Translations under genes and position numbers: made by a program
Assembly: GCA_025964625.1 (NCBI GenBank)
Contig: JAOPYL010000124.1
Coordinates: 1 to 64,000, forward strand
Length of the DNA: 64,000 nucleotides
Direction: 5' to 3'
Source of the DNA: Actinoallomurus sp.
Lineage (GTDB): Bacteria; Actinomycetota; Actinomycetes; Streptosporangiales; Streptosporangiaceae
Notes under the pieces: generated by a model
What the model was told of the DNA's origin: nothing
The model's input: the letters and a program-made list of their open reading frames with translations, nothing else
Databases searched by the model: none
Shown: positions 55,943 through 64,000 of the stretch, piece by piece
How positions within the stretch are numbered: position 1 is the first letter of the stretch
How the letters are laid out: the number at the start of each line of letters is the position of its first letter

Positions 55943-57811
55943 ATGGTCTCCGTGAGCATTTTCTTCGAGCTGCTGGCTCGGGAGGCGGCCCCGGTCGAGT
56001 TCGAGGCCCCGATCGCTGACGCGCGAGCCGCCGGGGCCTCGCCCGAAGTGCTGACCGAGCTCGAGCGGGTCAAGGTGGCGGCCCTGCGCGTACGGGCCCT
56101 GCTGGCGCGGCGCGCCCGGCGTGAGGTGGAACTCACGGCGCTGTTCGAGACCGCGGGCGACCTGGCCGGCCTGCGGAACGTCGATGCCGTGTTGCAGGCC
56201 ATCGTGCGCCGGGCACGGCAGCTGCTCAACACCGATGTCGCCTACATGACGCTGATCGACGACGAGCGCGGCGACACCTACATGCGCGTCACGGACGGGT
56301 CGATCTCGATCGCCTTCCAGAGGCTGCGGCTGCCGCTCGGCGCAGGTCTGGGAGGCCTGGTCGCGCAGGCCGGGGCGCCGTACGCGAGCTCCGGCTACCT
56401 GGCGGACGAACGGTTCCGGCACACCTCCCCCATCGACACGGGCGTCACAGAAGAGGGCCTGGTGGGAATCCTGGGCGTCCCGATGCGGCTGGGCGAGCGG
56501 GTCATCGGCGTGCTGTTCGCGGCCGACCGCAGTGAGCGGTCGTTCGCGCAGGAAGAGGTCGCGCTGCTGTGCTCGCTGGCCGCGCACGCCGCGGTGGCCA
56601 TCGACAACGCCCGGCTGCTGCACGAGACACGAGTGACCCTGGAGGAGCTGAGCGCGGCGAGCGAGGCCGCACGGGTGCACAGTGAGGCGGTGGAGCGGGC
56701 CGCGCTGGCGCACGACCGCATGACCGACCTCGTGGTGCGCGGCGGCGGGGTCGAGGACGTGGCCGCCGTGGTGACCGACATCCTCGGGGGCGCGCTCGTC
56801 GTACTCGATGCCGAGGGCCGCCGGCTCGCCGAGGTCGGCAGCGTGGACACGATCGATGAGGATCTGATCGCGCGGTCACGGACGCTCGGCCGGACCGCAC
56901 GAGGAGGCGATCTGCGGGTCACCCCGATCGGCGCGGGCGCCGAGGTGCTCGGCACGCTGGCCCTGCGCACCGCCGGGGGCATACCGGACGCCGATGAGCG
57001 GATCCTCGAGCGCGCGGCCCTCGTCATGGCGCTGCTGCTGCTGTTCCGCCGCAACGTGACCGAGGTCGAGGGACGGGTCCGCGGTGAGCTCCTGGACGAC
57101 CTCGTCGCCGGCCACGTCTCGGATCCGGACGCGCTCGACGCGCGAGCCCGGCGGCTCGGCGTCGACCTCGGCGCGGCGCACGTGCTCGTCGTCGCCAAGC
57201 ATGAGGGGCAGCGGGAGCAGGCGGCGTTCTGGGCCTCGTCGCATTCCGCCGTGGAGCACGGCCTCAGCACGGCGTACGGCGACGAACTCGTCCTCCTGCT
57301 GCCCGGCGACCGGCCAGGTGAGATCGCATCCCGGGTGGCCAAGGAGCTTGGCGCCGCGCTCGGCATCCCGGCGACCGTCGGCGCGGCGGGACCGGTCGAT
57401 CTGCCCGGTGGCGCGGAGTCGGCCCGCCATGAGGCCCGGCGCTGCGCCGACGCGCTGCTGGCCCTGGGCCGGACCGGGGACGGCGCGAGCGCCGCCGGGC
57501 TCGGCTTCGTGGGCCTGCTGATCGGCGAGGGCGGCGATGCCACGTCGTTCCTGGCGACCACCCTCGGCCCGGTCATCGCCTACGACCACCGGCGCGGCAC
57601 CGCGTTGACGCAGACGATGGCGATCTACTTCGGCACCGGCGGAAGCCTGGCCCGGACCGCCGAGCAACTGCACATTCACGTCAATACGGTGACTCAGCGG
57701 CTGGGCCGCATCGGCCGGCTCCTCGGCGAGGACTGGCAGCAGCCCGACCGTGCGCTGGAGATTCAGCTGGCGCTGCGCCTGCACCGCCTGCGCGGGTCTC
57801 TCACGCCCTGA
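55943..57811 (+). CDS. GAF domain / PucR-CdaR C-terminal HTH regulator
   Basis: GAF region LLNTDVAYMTLIDDERGDTYMRV; C-terminal TMAIYFGTGGSLARTAEQLHIHVNTVTQRLGRIGRLLG. Confidence 0.92.
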   Translation: MVSVSIFFELLAREAAPVEFEAPIADARAAGASPEVLTELERVKVAALRVRALLARRARREVELTALFETAGDLAGLRNVDAVLQAIVRRARQLLNTDVAYMTLIDDERGDTYMRVTDGSISIAFQRLRLPLGAGLGGLVAQAGAPYASSGYLADERFRHTSPIDTGVTEEGLVGILGVPMRLGERVIGVLFAADRSERSFAQEEVALLCSLAAHAAVAIDNARLLHETRVTLEELSAASEAARVHSEAVERAALAHDRMTDLVVRGGGVEDVAAVVTDILGGALVVLDAEGRRLAEVGSVDTIDEDLIARSRTLGRTARGGDLRVTPIGAGAEVLGTLALRTAGGIPDADERILERAALVMALLLLFRRNVTEVEGRVRGELLDDLVAGHVSDPDALDARARRLGVDLGAAHVLVVAKHEGQREQAAFWASSHSAVEHGLSTAYGDELVLLLPGDRPGEIASRVAKELGAALGIPATVGAAGPVDLPGGAESARHEARRCADALLALGRTGDGASAAGLGFVGLLIGEGGDATSFLATTLGPVIAYDHRRGTALTQTMAIYFGTGGSLARTAEQLHIHVNTVTQRLGRIGRLLGEDWQQPDRALEIQLALRLHRLRGSLTP

Positions 57812-58799
57812 CCGCCTCCCCGTCGGCCGCGGCCGATCGACCGGCGCCTGCCCGGCCGCGACGGCCGGAATGCCCGGTGAGCAGGTGTCGCGCGGTCCCC
57901 CAGATGCCGCGCCGGAAGATCAGCACGGTGGCGGCGAAGACGGTGCCGGTCACGATCCCGATCTCCTCGAAGCCGGCGGTGGCCAGGTAGTCGTTGAGCT
58001 CGACGATCAGACCCGCGCCGATCACGCCGCCCCACAGGGTGCCGATTCCGCCGAGGACGACCATCATCACGGCCTGGCCGGAGGTGGTCCAGTAGACCTC
58101 CTGCAACGACACGAAGCCGTGGCCGATGGCGAACAGGCCGCCGGCGAGGCCGGACAGGGCGGCCGAGAGCACGAAGGCGAGGAGCTTGTACTTCTCGACC
58201 GGGTAGCCGAGGGCACGAGCGCGGGCCGGGTTGTCGCGCACCGCGACCAGCACCCGCCCGAACGGCGAGCGCACCACGCGCCAGGCGCACCACAGGCCGG
58301 CGAGGATGATCGGCAGGCCCGCGTAGTAGAAGAAGAACGGGTCGGACAGGTCGACGCCGAACAGGTCACGGGGAATCCCCTGAAGGCCGTTCTCGCCGCC
58401 GGTCAGGCCCCGCCACTGGTTCGCGACGAAATAGACCAGCTGCGCGAAGGCCAGCGTCACCATGGCGAAATAGATGCCGGTGCTCCGCACCGACAGCCAT
58501 CCGATCGGCACCGCCAGCGTGGCGGCGGCCAGCGCACCGGCGAGCACCGCGACCGGGAACGGCAGCCCGCTGTGCACGGCGATCAGACCGGACACGTACG
58601 CCGCGGTGCCCCAGAACGCGGCATGGCCGAACGAGAGCAGCCCCGTGAAGCCGAGCAGGAGGTCCACGGCCACCGCGAACAACGCCCAGCAGATCATGTC
58701 CATCGCGACCGGCGGATAGATCACCCATGGCAACGTGAGCGCTGCGAGCAGGCCCACGGCCAGTAGGATCGGCCGGCCGGCCAGCAAACGGATGATCAT
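57801..58799 (-). CDS. livM: Branched-chain amino acid-type ABC transporter permease (LivM)
   Basis: LLLGFTGLLSFGHAAFWGTAAYV; ARALGYPVEKYKLLAFVLSAALSGLAGGL. Confidence 0.93.
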   Translation of the reverse strand: MIIRLLAGRPILLAVGLLAALTLPWVIYPPVAMDMICWALFAVAVDLLLGFTGLLSFGHAAFWGTAAYVSGLIAVHSGLPFPVAVLAGALAAATLAVPIGWLSVRSTGIYFAMVTLAFAQLVYFVANQWRGLTGGENGLQGIPRDLFGVDLSDPFFFYYAGLPIILAGLWCAWRVVRSPFGRVLVAVRDNPARARALGYPVEKYKLLAFVLSAALSGLAGGLFAIGHGFVSLQEVYWTTSGQAVMMVVLGGIGTLWGGVIGAGLIVELNDYLATAGFEEIGIVTGTVFAATVLIFRRGIWGTARHLLTGHSGRRGRAGAGRSAAADGEAVRA

Positions 58800-59659
58800 G
58801 CGATTCCCTCCTCGCGTCCGAACAACCCCGCCGGCCGCCACAGCAACACCGCGACCATGAGGATGAACACCAACGTCTGGGACAGCGCCGGGACGTACAG
58901 GTTGGCGAGTGCGGTGAACAGCCCGACGGCGAAGCCCGCCGCGACCGAGCCGAAGATGGACCCGAGGCCACCGATGACGACGACCGCGAAGACGGCGATG
59001 ATCAGGTCGGACCCCATCAGCGGGTTGACAGCTCGCATCGGTGCGGCCAGCACCCCGGCCAGCCCGGCCAGCGCGATCCCGACGCCGAACACCGGGGTGA
59101 CCCAGCGTCCGACGTCGATGCCGAGGGCACGGGTGAGCTCCGGGCGCTCGGTGGCCGCCCGCACGACCATGCCCGCCCGGGTGCGCGACAGCACGTACCA
59201 GACCGCCAGGCAGGTGACGATCGCGACGCCGAGCACGAACACCTGGTAGGCCGGGTAGGAGAAGAGCCCGAGGTCGACCGTGCCCGACAGCGCGCTCGGC
59301 CTCGGGTACGGCTGGGACTGCGCCCCGTACTCCCGCTTCATCAGGTCCTGCAGGATGAGGGCGAGGCCGAAGGTGAGCAGGAAGTTGTACAGCGGGTCGA
59401 GCCCGGCCAGCCGGCGGATGAGCAGCCGCTCCACCACGACGCCGATCAGGCCGAGGCCGACCGGGACGACACCGAGCGCGACCCAGAAGCTCACGCCCCA
59501 GTCGGTCAGCAGCATGTACGCGCCGAAGGCGCCGAGCATGTAGAACGCGCCGTGCGCGAAGTTCACCACGCCGAGCATGCCGAAGATGACCGCCAGGCCG
59601 AGCGCGAGCAGGGCATAGAAGGCACCGCCGACGAGACCGTTGAACGCCTGCTCCAGCAC
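58796..59659 (-). CDS. livH: Branched-chain amino acid-type ABC transporter permease (LivH)
   Basis: NGLVGGAFYALLALGLAVIFGMLGVVNFAHGAFYMLGAF. Confidence 0.94.
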   Translation of the reverse strand: MLEQAFNGLVGGAFYALLALGLAVIFGMLGVVNFAHGAFYMLGAFGAYMLLTDWGVSFWVALGVVPVGLGLIGVVVERLLIRRLAGLDPLYNFLLTFGLALILQDLMKREYGAQSQPYPRPSALSGTVDLGLFSYPAYQVFVLGVAIVTCLAVWYVLSRTRAGMVVRAATERPELTRALGIDVGRWVTPVFGVGIALAGLAGVLAAPMRAVNPLMGSDLIIAVFAVVVIGGLGSIFGSVAAGFAVGLFTALANLYVPALSQTLVFILMVAVLLWRPAGLFGREEGIA

Positions 59660-59668
59660 GATGACCTC

Positions 59669-60910
59669 CTAGAGCCGGCAGGCGGAGTCGGGCTGCTGGA
59701 ACGCCTGGTCGGCCGGGATGGTCTTGAGGATCTTCTCGTAGTCCCAGGGCTCCTTCACCTCGGCGGAGGGCTTGACCTGGGCCAGGTAGGCGTCGTGCAG
59801 CAGCAGGTGGTCCTGGGCTCGGATGGTGCCGTTCTTGGCGAACACGTCGTTGAACTTGTAGCCCTCGAGCTGCTTCACGACGGCGTCGGACTTGTCGGTG
59901 CCGGCCCGCTGGACCGCCTCGAGATACTGCATCGCCGCCGAGTAGTTCGCGGCGTGCGCGAAGGTGGGCCGTTTGCCGGTCCTGGCCTGGAACCGGTCGG
60001 CCCAGGCACGGTTTTCCTGGCTCTCGTTCCAGTACCACGCGTCGCTGAACTTGGTGCCGGCAAGCGCGTCGGGGCCGACCGAGTGGATGTCGGTGAGGAA
60101 CATCAGCCCGACGGCGAGCCCGATGCCCTTGTCGCGGAGCTTGTACTCGTTGTACTGCTTGACGAGGTTGACCAGGTCACCGCCGGCCTGCATGGCACCG
60201 AGCACCTGCGGCTTGGGCTTCAAGCCGGGCGCCTTGAGCAGGAACGTGGAGAAGTTGTCGTTCGGGAACGGCGTGGGGTCGTTCTTGACGATCGTGCCGC
60301 CCGCGCCCTGGATCGCGGCGGTGAAACTCTTGTTCATGTCCTGCCCGAACGCGTAGTCCGGGTAGATGATGTACCAGTTCTTCCCACCGTCCTTGGTCAC
60401 GGTGTCGCCCGTGCCATGGGCCAGCATGTAGGTGTTGTAGCCGTAGTGGAACGTGTACTTGTTGCACTGCGCGCCCTCCAGCGCCGTGGTGCCGGCGCCG
60501 ATGTCCATGAACAGCTTCTTCCTGGCCTTGGCGACGTTCGCAACGGCCAGTGCCGCCGACGAGGTGGGCACGTCGAGGATGAGGTCCGCGTGCTGCCGGT
60601 CGTACAGTTCCTGGGCCTTGGAGTTGGCGACTTCCGGCTTGTTCTGGTGGTCGGCGGTCACGACCTCGATCTTCTTCGCCACGGCCTTGGCGCCGTACTT
60701 GGCCTTGAAGTCGGCGATCGCCATCTTCACCGCCTCGACGCTGTTCTTGCCGGACAGGTCGGCGTAGACGCCCGACTGGTCGTTGAGGACGGCCAGTACG
60801 ACCTTGCCGTCGCTGATCTTCCCGCCGCCCCCACCCGGGCCTCCGTTGCAGCCCGCGGCGAGCAGTGCCGCTCCGGCGGCCAGCGCGGCCGTACGACCGA
60901 AGAGTCTCAT
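59669..60910 (-). CDS. ABC transporter substrate-binding lipoprotein
   Basis: Lipobox LAAGC; KVVLAVLNDQSGVYADLSGKNSVEAVKMAIADF. Confidence 0.92.
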   Translation of the reverse strand: MRLFGRTAALAAGAALLAAGCNGGPGGGGGKISDGKVVLAVLNDQSGVYADLSGKNSVEAVKMAIADFKAKYGAKAVAKKIEVVTADHQNKPEVANSKAQELYDRQHADLILDVPTSSAALAVANVAKARKKLFMDIGAGTTALEGAQCNKYTFHYGYNTYMLAHGTGDTVTKDGGKNWYIIYPDYAFGQDMNKSFTAAIQGAGGTIVKNDPTPFPNDNFSTFLLKAPGLKPKPQVLGAMQAGGDLVNLVKQYNEYKLRDKGIGLAVGLMFLTDIHSVGPDALAGTKFSDAWYWNESQENRAWADRFQARTGKRPTFAHAANYSAAMQYLEAVQRAGTDKSDAVVKQLEGYKFNDVFAKNGTIRAQDHLLLHDAYLAQVKPSAEVKEPWDYEKILKTIPADQAFQQPDSACRL

Positions 60911-60922
60911 CGTGTTCTCTCC

Positions 60923-61615
60923 CTAGATCCCGAGGTAGTCGAGTAGTTCGTGTTCACGCGCCTTGACCTCGGCGTTGTCCATCGATTCGGCGATACGGCC
61001 CTCGGCGAGCAGGTAGTGCCGGTCGGCCACGGTCGCGGCGAAGTGCACGTTCTGCTCGATCAGCAGCACGGTGACGCCCTGTGCCTTGACCTCGCGCAGG
61101 ATGGCGCCGATCTGCTGGACGATCAGCGGGGACAGGCCCTCGGTCGGCTCGTCGCACAGCAGGATCCGGGCGCCCATCCGCAGCACCCGCGCCAGCGCCA
61201 GCATCTGCTGCTCACCGCCGGACAGCTTCGTGCCGGGGGAACGGCGCCGTTCGCGCAGCCGGGGAAACGTCTCATAGACCCGCTCCAGCGGCCACGGATC
61301 CGGGCCGGCGGCCGGCGGGAGCATCAGGTTCTCCTCGACCGACAGGTTCGCGTACACGCCGCGGTCGTCCGGGACGTAGCCGAGTCCGCGCCGCGCCCGC
61401 CTGTGCGGCGCCAGGCCGGAGATGTCCGTGCCGAGGAACTCGACGGCGCCCTCGGCACCGGTGTGCAGTCCCATCACGCAGCGCAGCAGGGTCGTCTTCC
61501 CGGCGCCGTTGCGGCCGACCAGCGTGACGATCTCCCCCTTGCCCACTTCCAGTGAGACGTCGCGCAACGCCTGCGCCTCGCCGTACCAGGCGGACAGTCC
61601 GTCAATCCGAAGCAT
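60923..61615 (-). CDS. livF: ABC transporter ATP-binding protein (LivF)
   Basis: VGRNGAGKTTLLRCVMG, LSGGEQQMLALARVL. Confidence 0.94.
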   Translation of the reverse strand: MLRIDGLSAWYGEAQALRDVSLEVGKGEIVTLVGRNGAGKTTLLRCVMGLHTGAEGAVEFLGTDISGLAPHRRARRGLGYVPDDRGVYANLSVEENLMLPPAAGPDPWPLERVYETFPRLRERRRSPGTKLSGGEQQMLALARVLRMGARILLCDEPTEGLSPLIVQQIGAILREVKAQGVTVLLIEQNVHFAATVADRHYLLAEGRIAESMDNAEVKAREHELLDYLGI

Positions 61616-62357
61616 CGGCGTCTCCCAGGTAGGCGGTGACCACCCGCGGGTCGCGCCGGATGTCGGCGTACGGCCCCTCGACGAGGACTCGCCCGGACTG
61701 CATGACGGTGACGGTGTCGGCGAGCGTGGCGACCACCTTCATGTTGTGCTCGACGAGGACGACCGTGCGGCCGGCCCGTACACGGCCGATGAGCTCCACG
61801 GTGGCGGTCACGTCCTCGACGCCCATGCCCGCCGTCGGCTCGTCCAGGAGCAGCACCTTCGGATCGAGGGCGAGGGCCAGCGCGAGTTCCAGGGCCCGCT
61901 TGTGCCCGTACGACAAGGCGCCCGCATGCGTCTCGGCGAGGTTCGCCAGGCGCACCTCGTCGAGCAATTCCAGTGCGCGGTTCCGGAAGCGGGCCATTCG
62001 CCGGTCGGAACGCCAGAACCGCCAGCCGAGGCCCGTGCCGCCCTGCAACGCGAGTTCGACGTGGTCCCGCGCGGTCAGCTGCGGAAACAGGCTGCTGATC
62101 TGGAAGGATCGTGCGACTCCGAGCCGGGCTATCTGGTCGGGCGGGCGTCCGGCCAGCTCCTGCCGGGCGAGGGTGATCCGTCCTGCGGTGGGCGCGAGGA
62201 ACCCGGTGAGCAGGTTGAACAGTGTCGTCTTGCCGGCCCCGTTCGGGCCCACGAGCGCGTGCACGCTGCCCTCGGTCACATCGAGGTCCACGTCGTCGAC
62301 CGCGCGGAAACCACGGAACTCCTTGGACAGGCCCTGGGCCGAAAGGACCGTTGCCAT
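61602..62357 (-). CDS. livG: ABC transporter ATP-binding protein (LivG)
   Basis: VGPNGAGKTTLFNLLTGFL, LSYGHKRALELALALALDPKVLLLDEPTAGMG. Confidence 0.94.
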   Translation of the reverse strand: MATVLSAQGLSKEFRGFRAVDDVDLDVTEGSVHALVGPNGAGKTTLFNLLTGFLAPTAGRITLARQELAGRPPDQIARLGVARSFQISSLFPQLTARDHVELALQGGTGLGWRFWRSDRRMARFRNRALELLDEVRLANLAETHAGALSYGHKRALELALALALDPKVLLLDEPTAGMGVEDVTATVELIGRVRAGRTVVLVEHNMKVVATLADTVTVMQSGRVLVEGPYADIRRDPRVVTAYLGDADASD

Positions 62358-62843
62358 CCGTTCTCCTCGTCACGGGACGTTGGTGTTGTGCAGGTCACAC
62401 GCTGGTCGTGTCCGGGAACCATAGGACGCGCGGCAATGGGCGGCCATGTGCGGCAACCACACAATTCATCCACTCAGACCGGGGGCGAACCACATATGCG
62501 AGTCGCCGACATTGCTTTGACCTGCACTATGTGCCGCCGCCATATGAAAGTGCTGCTCGCGCTTCATACGGTGCGGTCCCGGCCGCGAGCACGGAGCAGA
62601 TCCGCGAGCCGGCCGAAGCGCCTTTCCTCGTCCCCGCCGAGCCCAAGCGAATGGCTGCCTCATGACCTCTTCTCGACCAAGGATCCGCTGACCGGGACGC
62701 CAAGGCCCGTGCGGTTGTCCGTGTGATGTGGGTCACGCACATGTCCGCCGGCGCAAAAGTGTGGCGGTCACGGCTGGAACGGCGCCGCCGATCCGGTCAC
62801 GATAGCGGGCGTTCTGCGAGGTTTCCCACCATAGGAAGCGCTG

Positions 62844-64000
62844 ATGCGCCACATTCGCCGTCTCGCCGCCATTACCGTGGCGCTCGCCACCGCCGGGTCG
62901 GCGTTCACCGCGCCCGCCGCGGCCGCGACGCCCCACCGGTGCCCCGAAGCGGTCGCCGTGCCCGGCGCCGAACGCCAGGTCAGCGCGTGCCTCGCCGATC
63001 TCACCACCGCGGCGACCGTCCACGACGGGCACAGCGACCCGGCACAGTGGGCGGGCCTGCAGCCGGCCGGGGCGCGCAATCCGAGCGGAGTGCCCGGGCT
63101 GCAGATCGACGGCTACTTCCCCGATACTTCAACGCTCAACACCACGCACGGCTGGAACCATGACTCCCAGTTCGTGATCCGGCTCCCGGACCACTGGAAC
63201 GGTGGCCTCGTCGTCGCCGGAACCCCGGGCAACCGGGCGCAGTACGCCAACGACTTCGCGATCTCCGACTGGGTGCTCGCCCGCGGCTACGCCTACGCCG
63301 CGACCGACAAGGGCAACGTCGGCAGCGCGTTCTACCGGGACGGGCGGCGGCCGGGCGACGCGGTGGCGGAATGGAACACCCGGGTCACCCAGCTCGCCCG
63401 CGCGGCCAAGGCGGTCGCCGCCCGGCGGTACGGACGGGCACCCGGGCGCACGTACGCGGCCGGCATCTCCAACGGCGGCTACCTGGTCCGCTGGCAGCTA
63501 GAGCACCACCCGGAACTGTACGACGGGGGCGTTGACTGGGAGGGCACCCTGTGGCGCGCGGACGGCCCCAACCTGTTCACCTACCTGCCGGCCGCGCTGA
63601 AGAACTACCCCGCCTACGCGAACGGCGACGAGAACGCGCACCGGGCCATGCTCGACGCCGGCTTCGCGCCCGGCTCGGAGTTCCTCTGGCCGTATCACTA
63701 CAAGGTCTACTGGGACCTGACCCAGCGGATCTACCGCGAGGAGTTCGACCCCTCGTACGACGGCGCCACTGAGGCGGGCACGCCCTTCTGCGCCGGAGAC
63801 ACACCCGGCTGCGACGCCGACTATGACTATGCCGCCCGGCCCCGCGCGGTGCACCGAGCCGTTTCACGGGTCTCACTGACCGGCCGCATCGGCAAACCGC
63901 TCATCACGCTGCAGGGCACGCTCGACACGCTGCTGCCGATCTCTCGGGACTCCGACGTCTACGCGCGGATGGTGCACGACCAGGGACGCGACCGCGGGTT
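62844..64000 (+). CDS. Secreted 3-hydroxybutyrate oligomer hydrolase/tannase-like alpha/beta hydrolase, partial at 3' end
   Basis: Signal peptide; LPDHWNGGLVVAGTPGNRAQYANDFAISDWVLARGYAYAATDKGN, YAAGISNGGYLVRWQLEHHPELYDGGVDWEG; frame open to window end. Confidence 0.8.
   Translation, partial: MRHIRRLAAITVALATAGSAFTAPAAAATPHRCPEAVAVPGAERQVSACLADLTTAATVHDGHSDPAQWAGLQPAGARNPSGVPGLQIDGYFPDTSTLNTTHGWNHDSQFVIRLPDHWNGGLVVAGTPGNRAQYANDFAISDWVLARGYAYAATDKGNVGSAFYRDGRRPGDAVAEWNTRVTQLARAAKAVAARRYGRAPGRTYAAGISNGGYLVRWQLEHHPELYDGGVDWEGTLWRADGPNLFTYLPAALKNYPAYANGDENAHRAMLDAGFAPGSEFLWPYHYKVYWDLTQRIYREEFDPSYDGATEAGTPFCAGDTPGCDADYDYAARPRAVHRAVSRVSLTGRIGKPLITLQGTLDTLLPISRDSDVYARMVHDQGRDRG

Noticed and set aside
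57801-60038. 745-aa ORF spanning livM, livH and part of the binding-protein gene
   Set aside because: Only the LivM portion (57801-58799) is protein-like; the upstream part is an out-of-frame read of livH.
1-64000. CRISPR arrays, tRNA or rRNA genes
   Set aside because: No direct-repeat/spacer periodicity, tRNA cloverleaf or rRNA signature recognised; not verified by a search tool.

Overview
GC-rich actinomycete chromosomal segment (Streptosporangiales/Thermomonosporaceae-like by gene content; taxonomy is inference). Gene order: ligD-type ligase tail; capA-like gene; lsr2; leuS with a Leu-codon leader peptide and terminator; TetR-linked acyl-CoA/esterase catabolic block plus globin-reductase; thyX; solo tnpB flanked by IS605-like hairpins; molybdopterin oxidoreductase; fused anthranilate synthase preceded by a trp leader peptide (MRTPVTQWWRR) and terminator; DUF3311/SSS symporter pair; secreted hydrolases (GDSL lipase, GH59 galactosylceramidase-like, PLD-like); NhaA-DsbA fusion; a complete-looking actinobacterial (group 1h/'group 5') [NiFe] hydrogenase locus, hypF to twin SIS proteins (about 34.7-48.8 kb), without hypB; a translationally coupled four-gene cassette (acyl-CoA dehydrogenase-like, PIG-L, SAM methyltransferase, GT2); an lprG/P55-like lipoprotein-MFS pair; an unusual small secreted Trp/Cys-tailed peptide gene; and a probable 3-hydroxybutyrate utilisation island (BDH, GAF/PucR regulator, Liv ABC transporter, oligomer-hydrolase-like enzyme running off the window). 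Most notable: two amino-acid leader-peptide attenuators, a 34-aa membrane ORF nested inside the hydrogenase maturation protease gene, uncharacterised hydrogenase accessory genes, the Cys-tailed peptide, and the four-gene cassette. No tRNA, rRNA or CRISPR array was recognised by eye.
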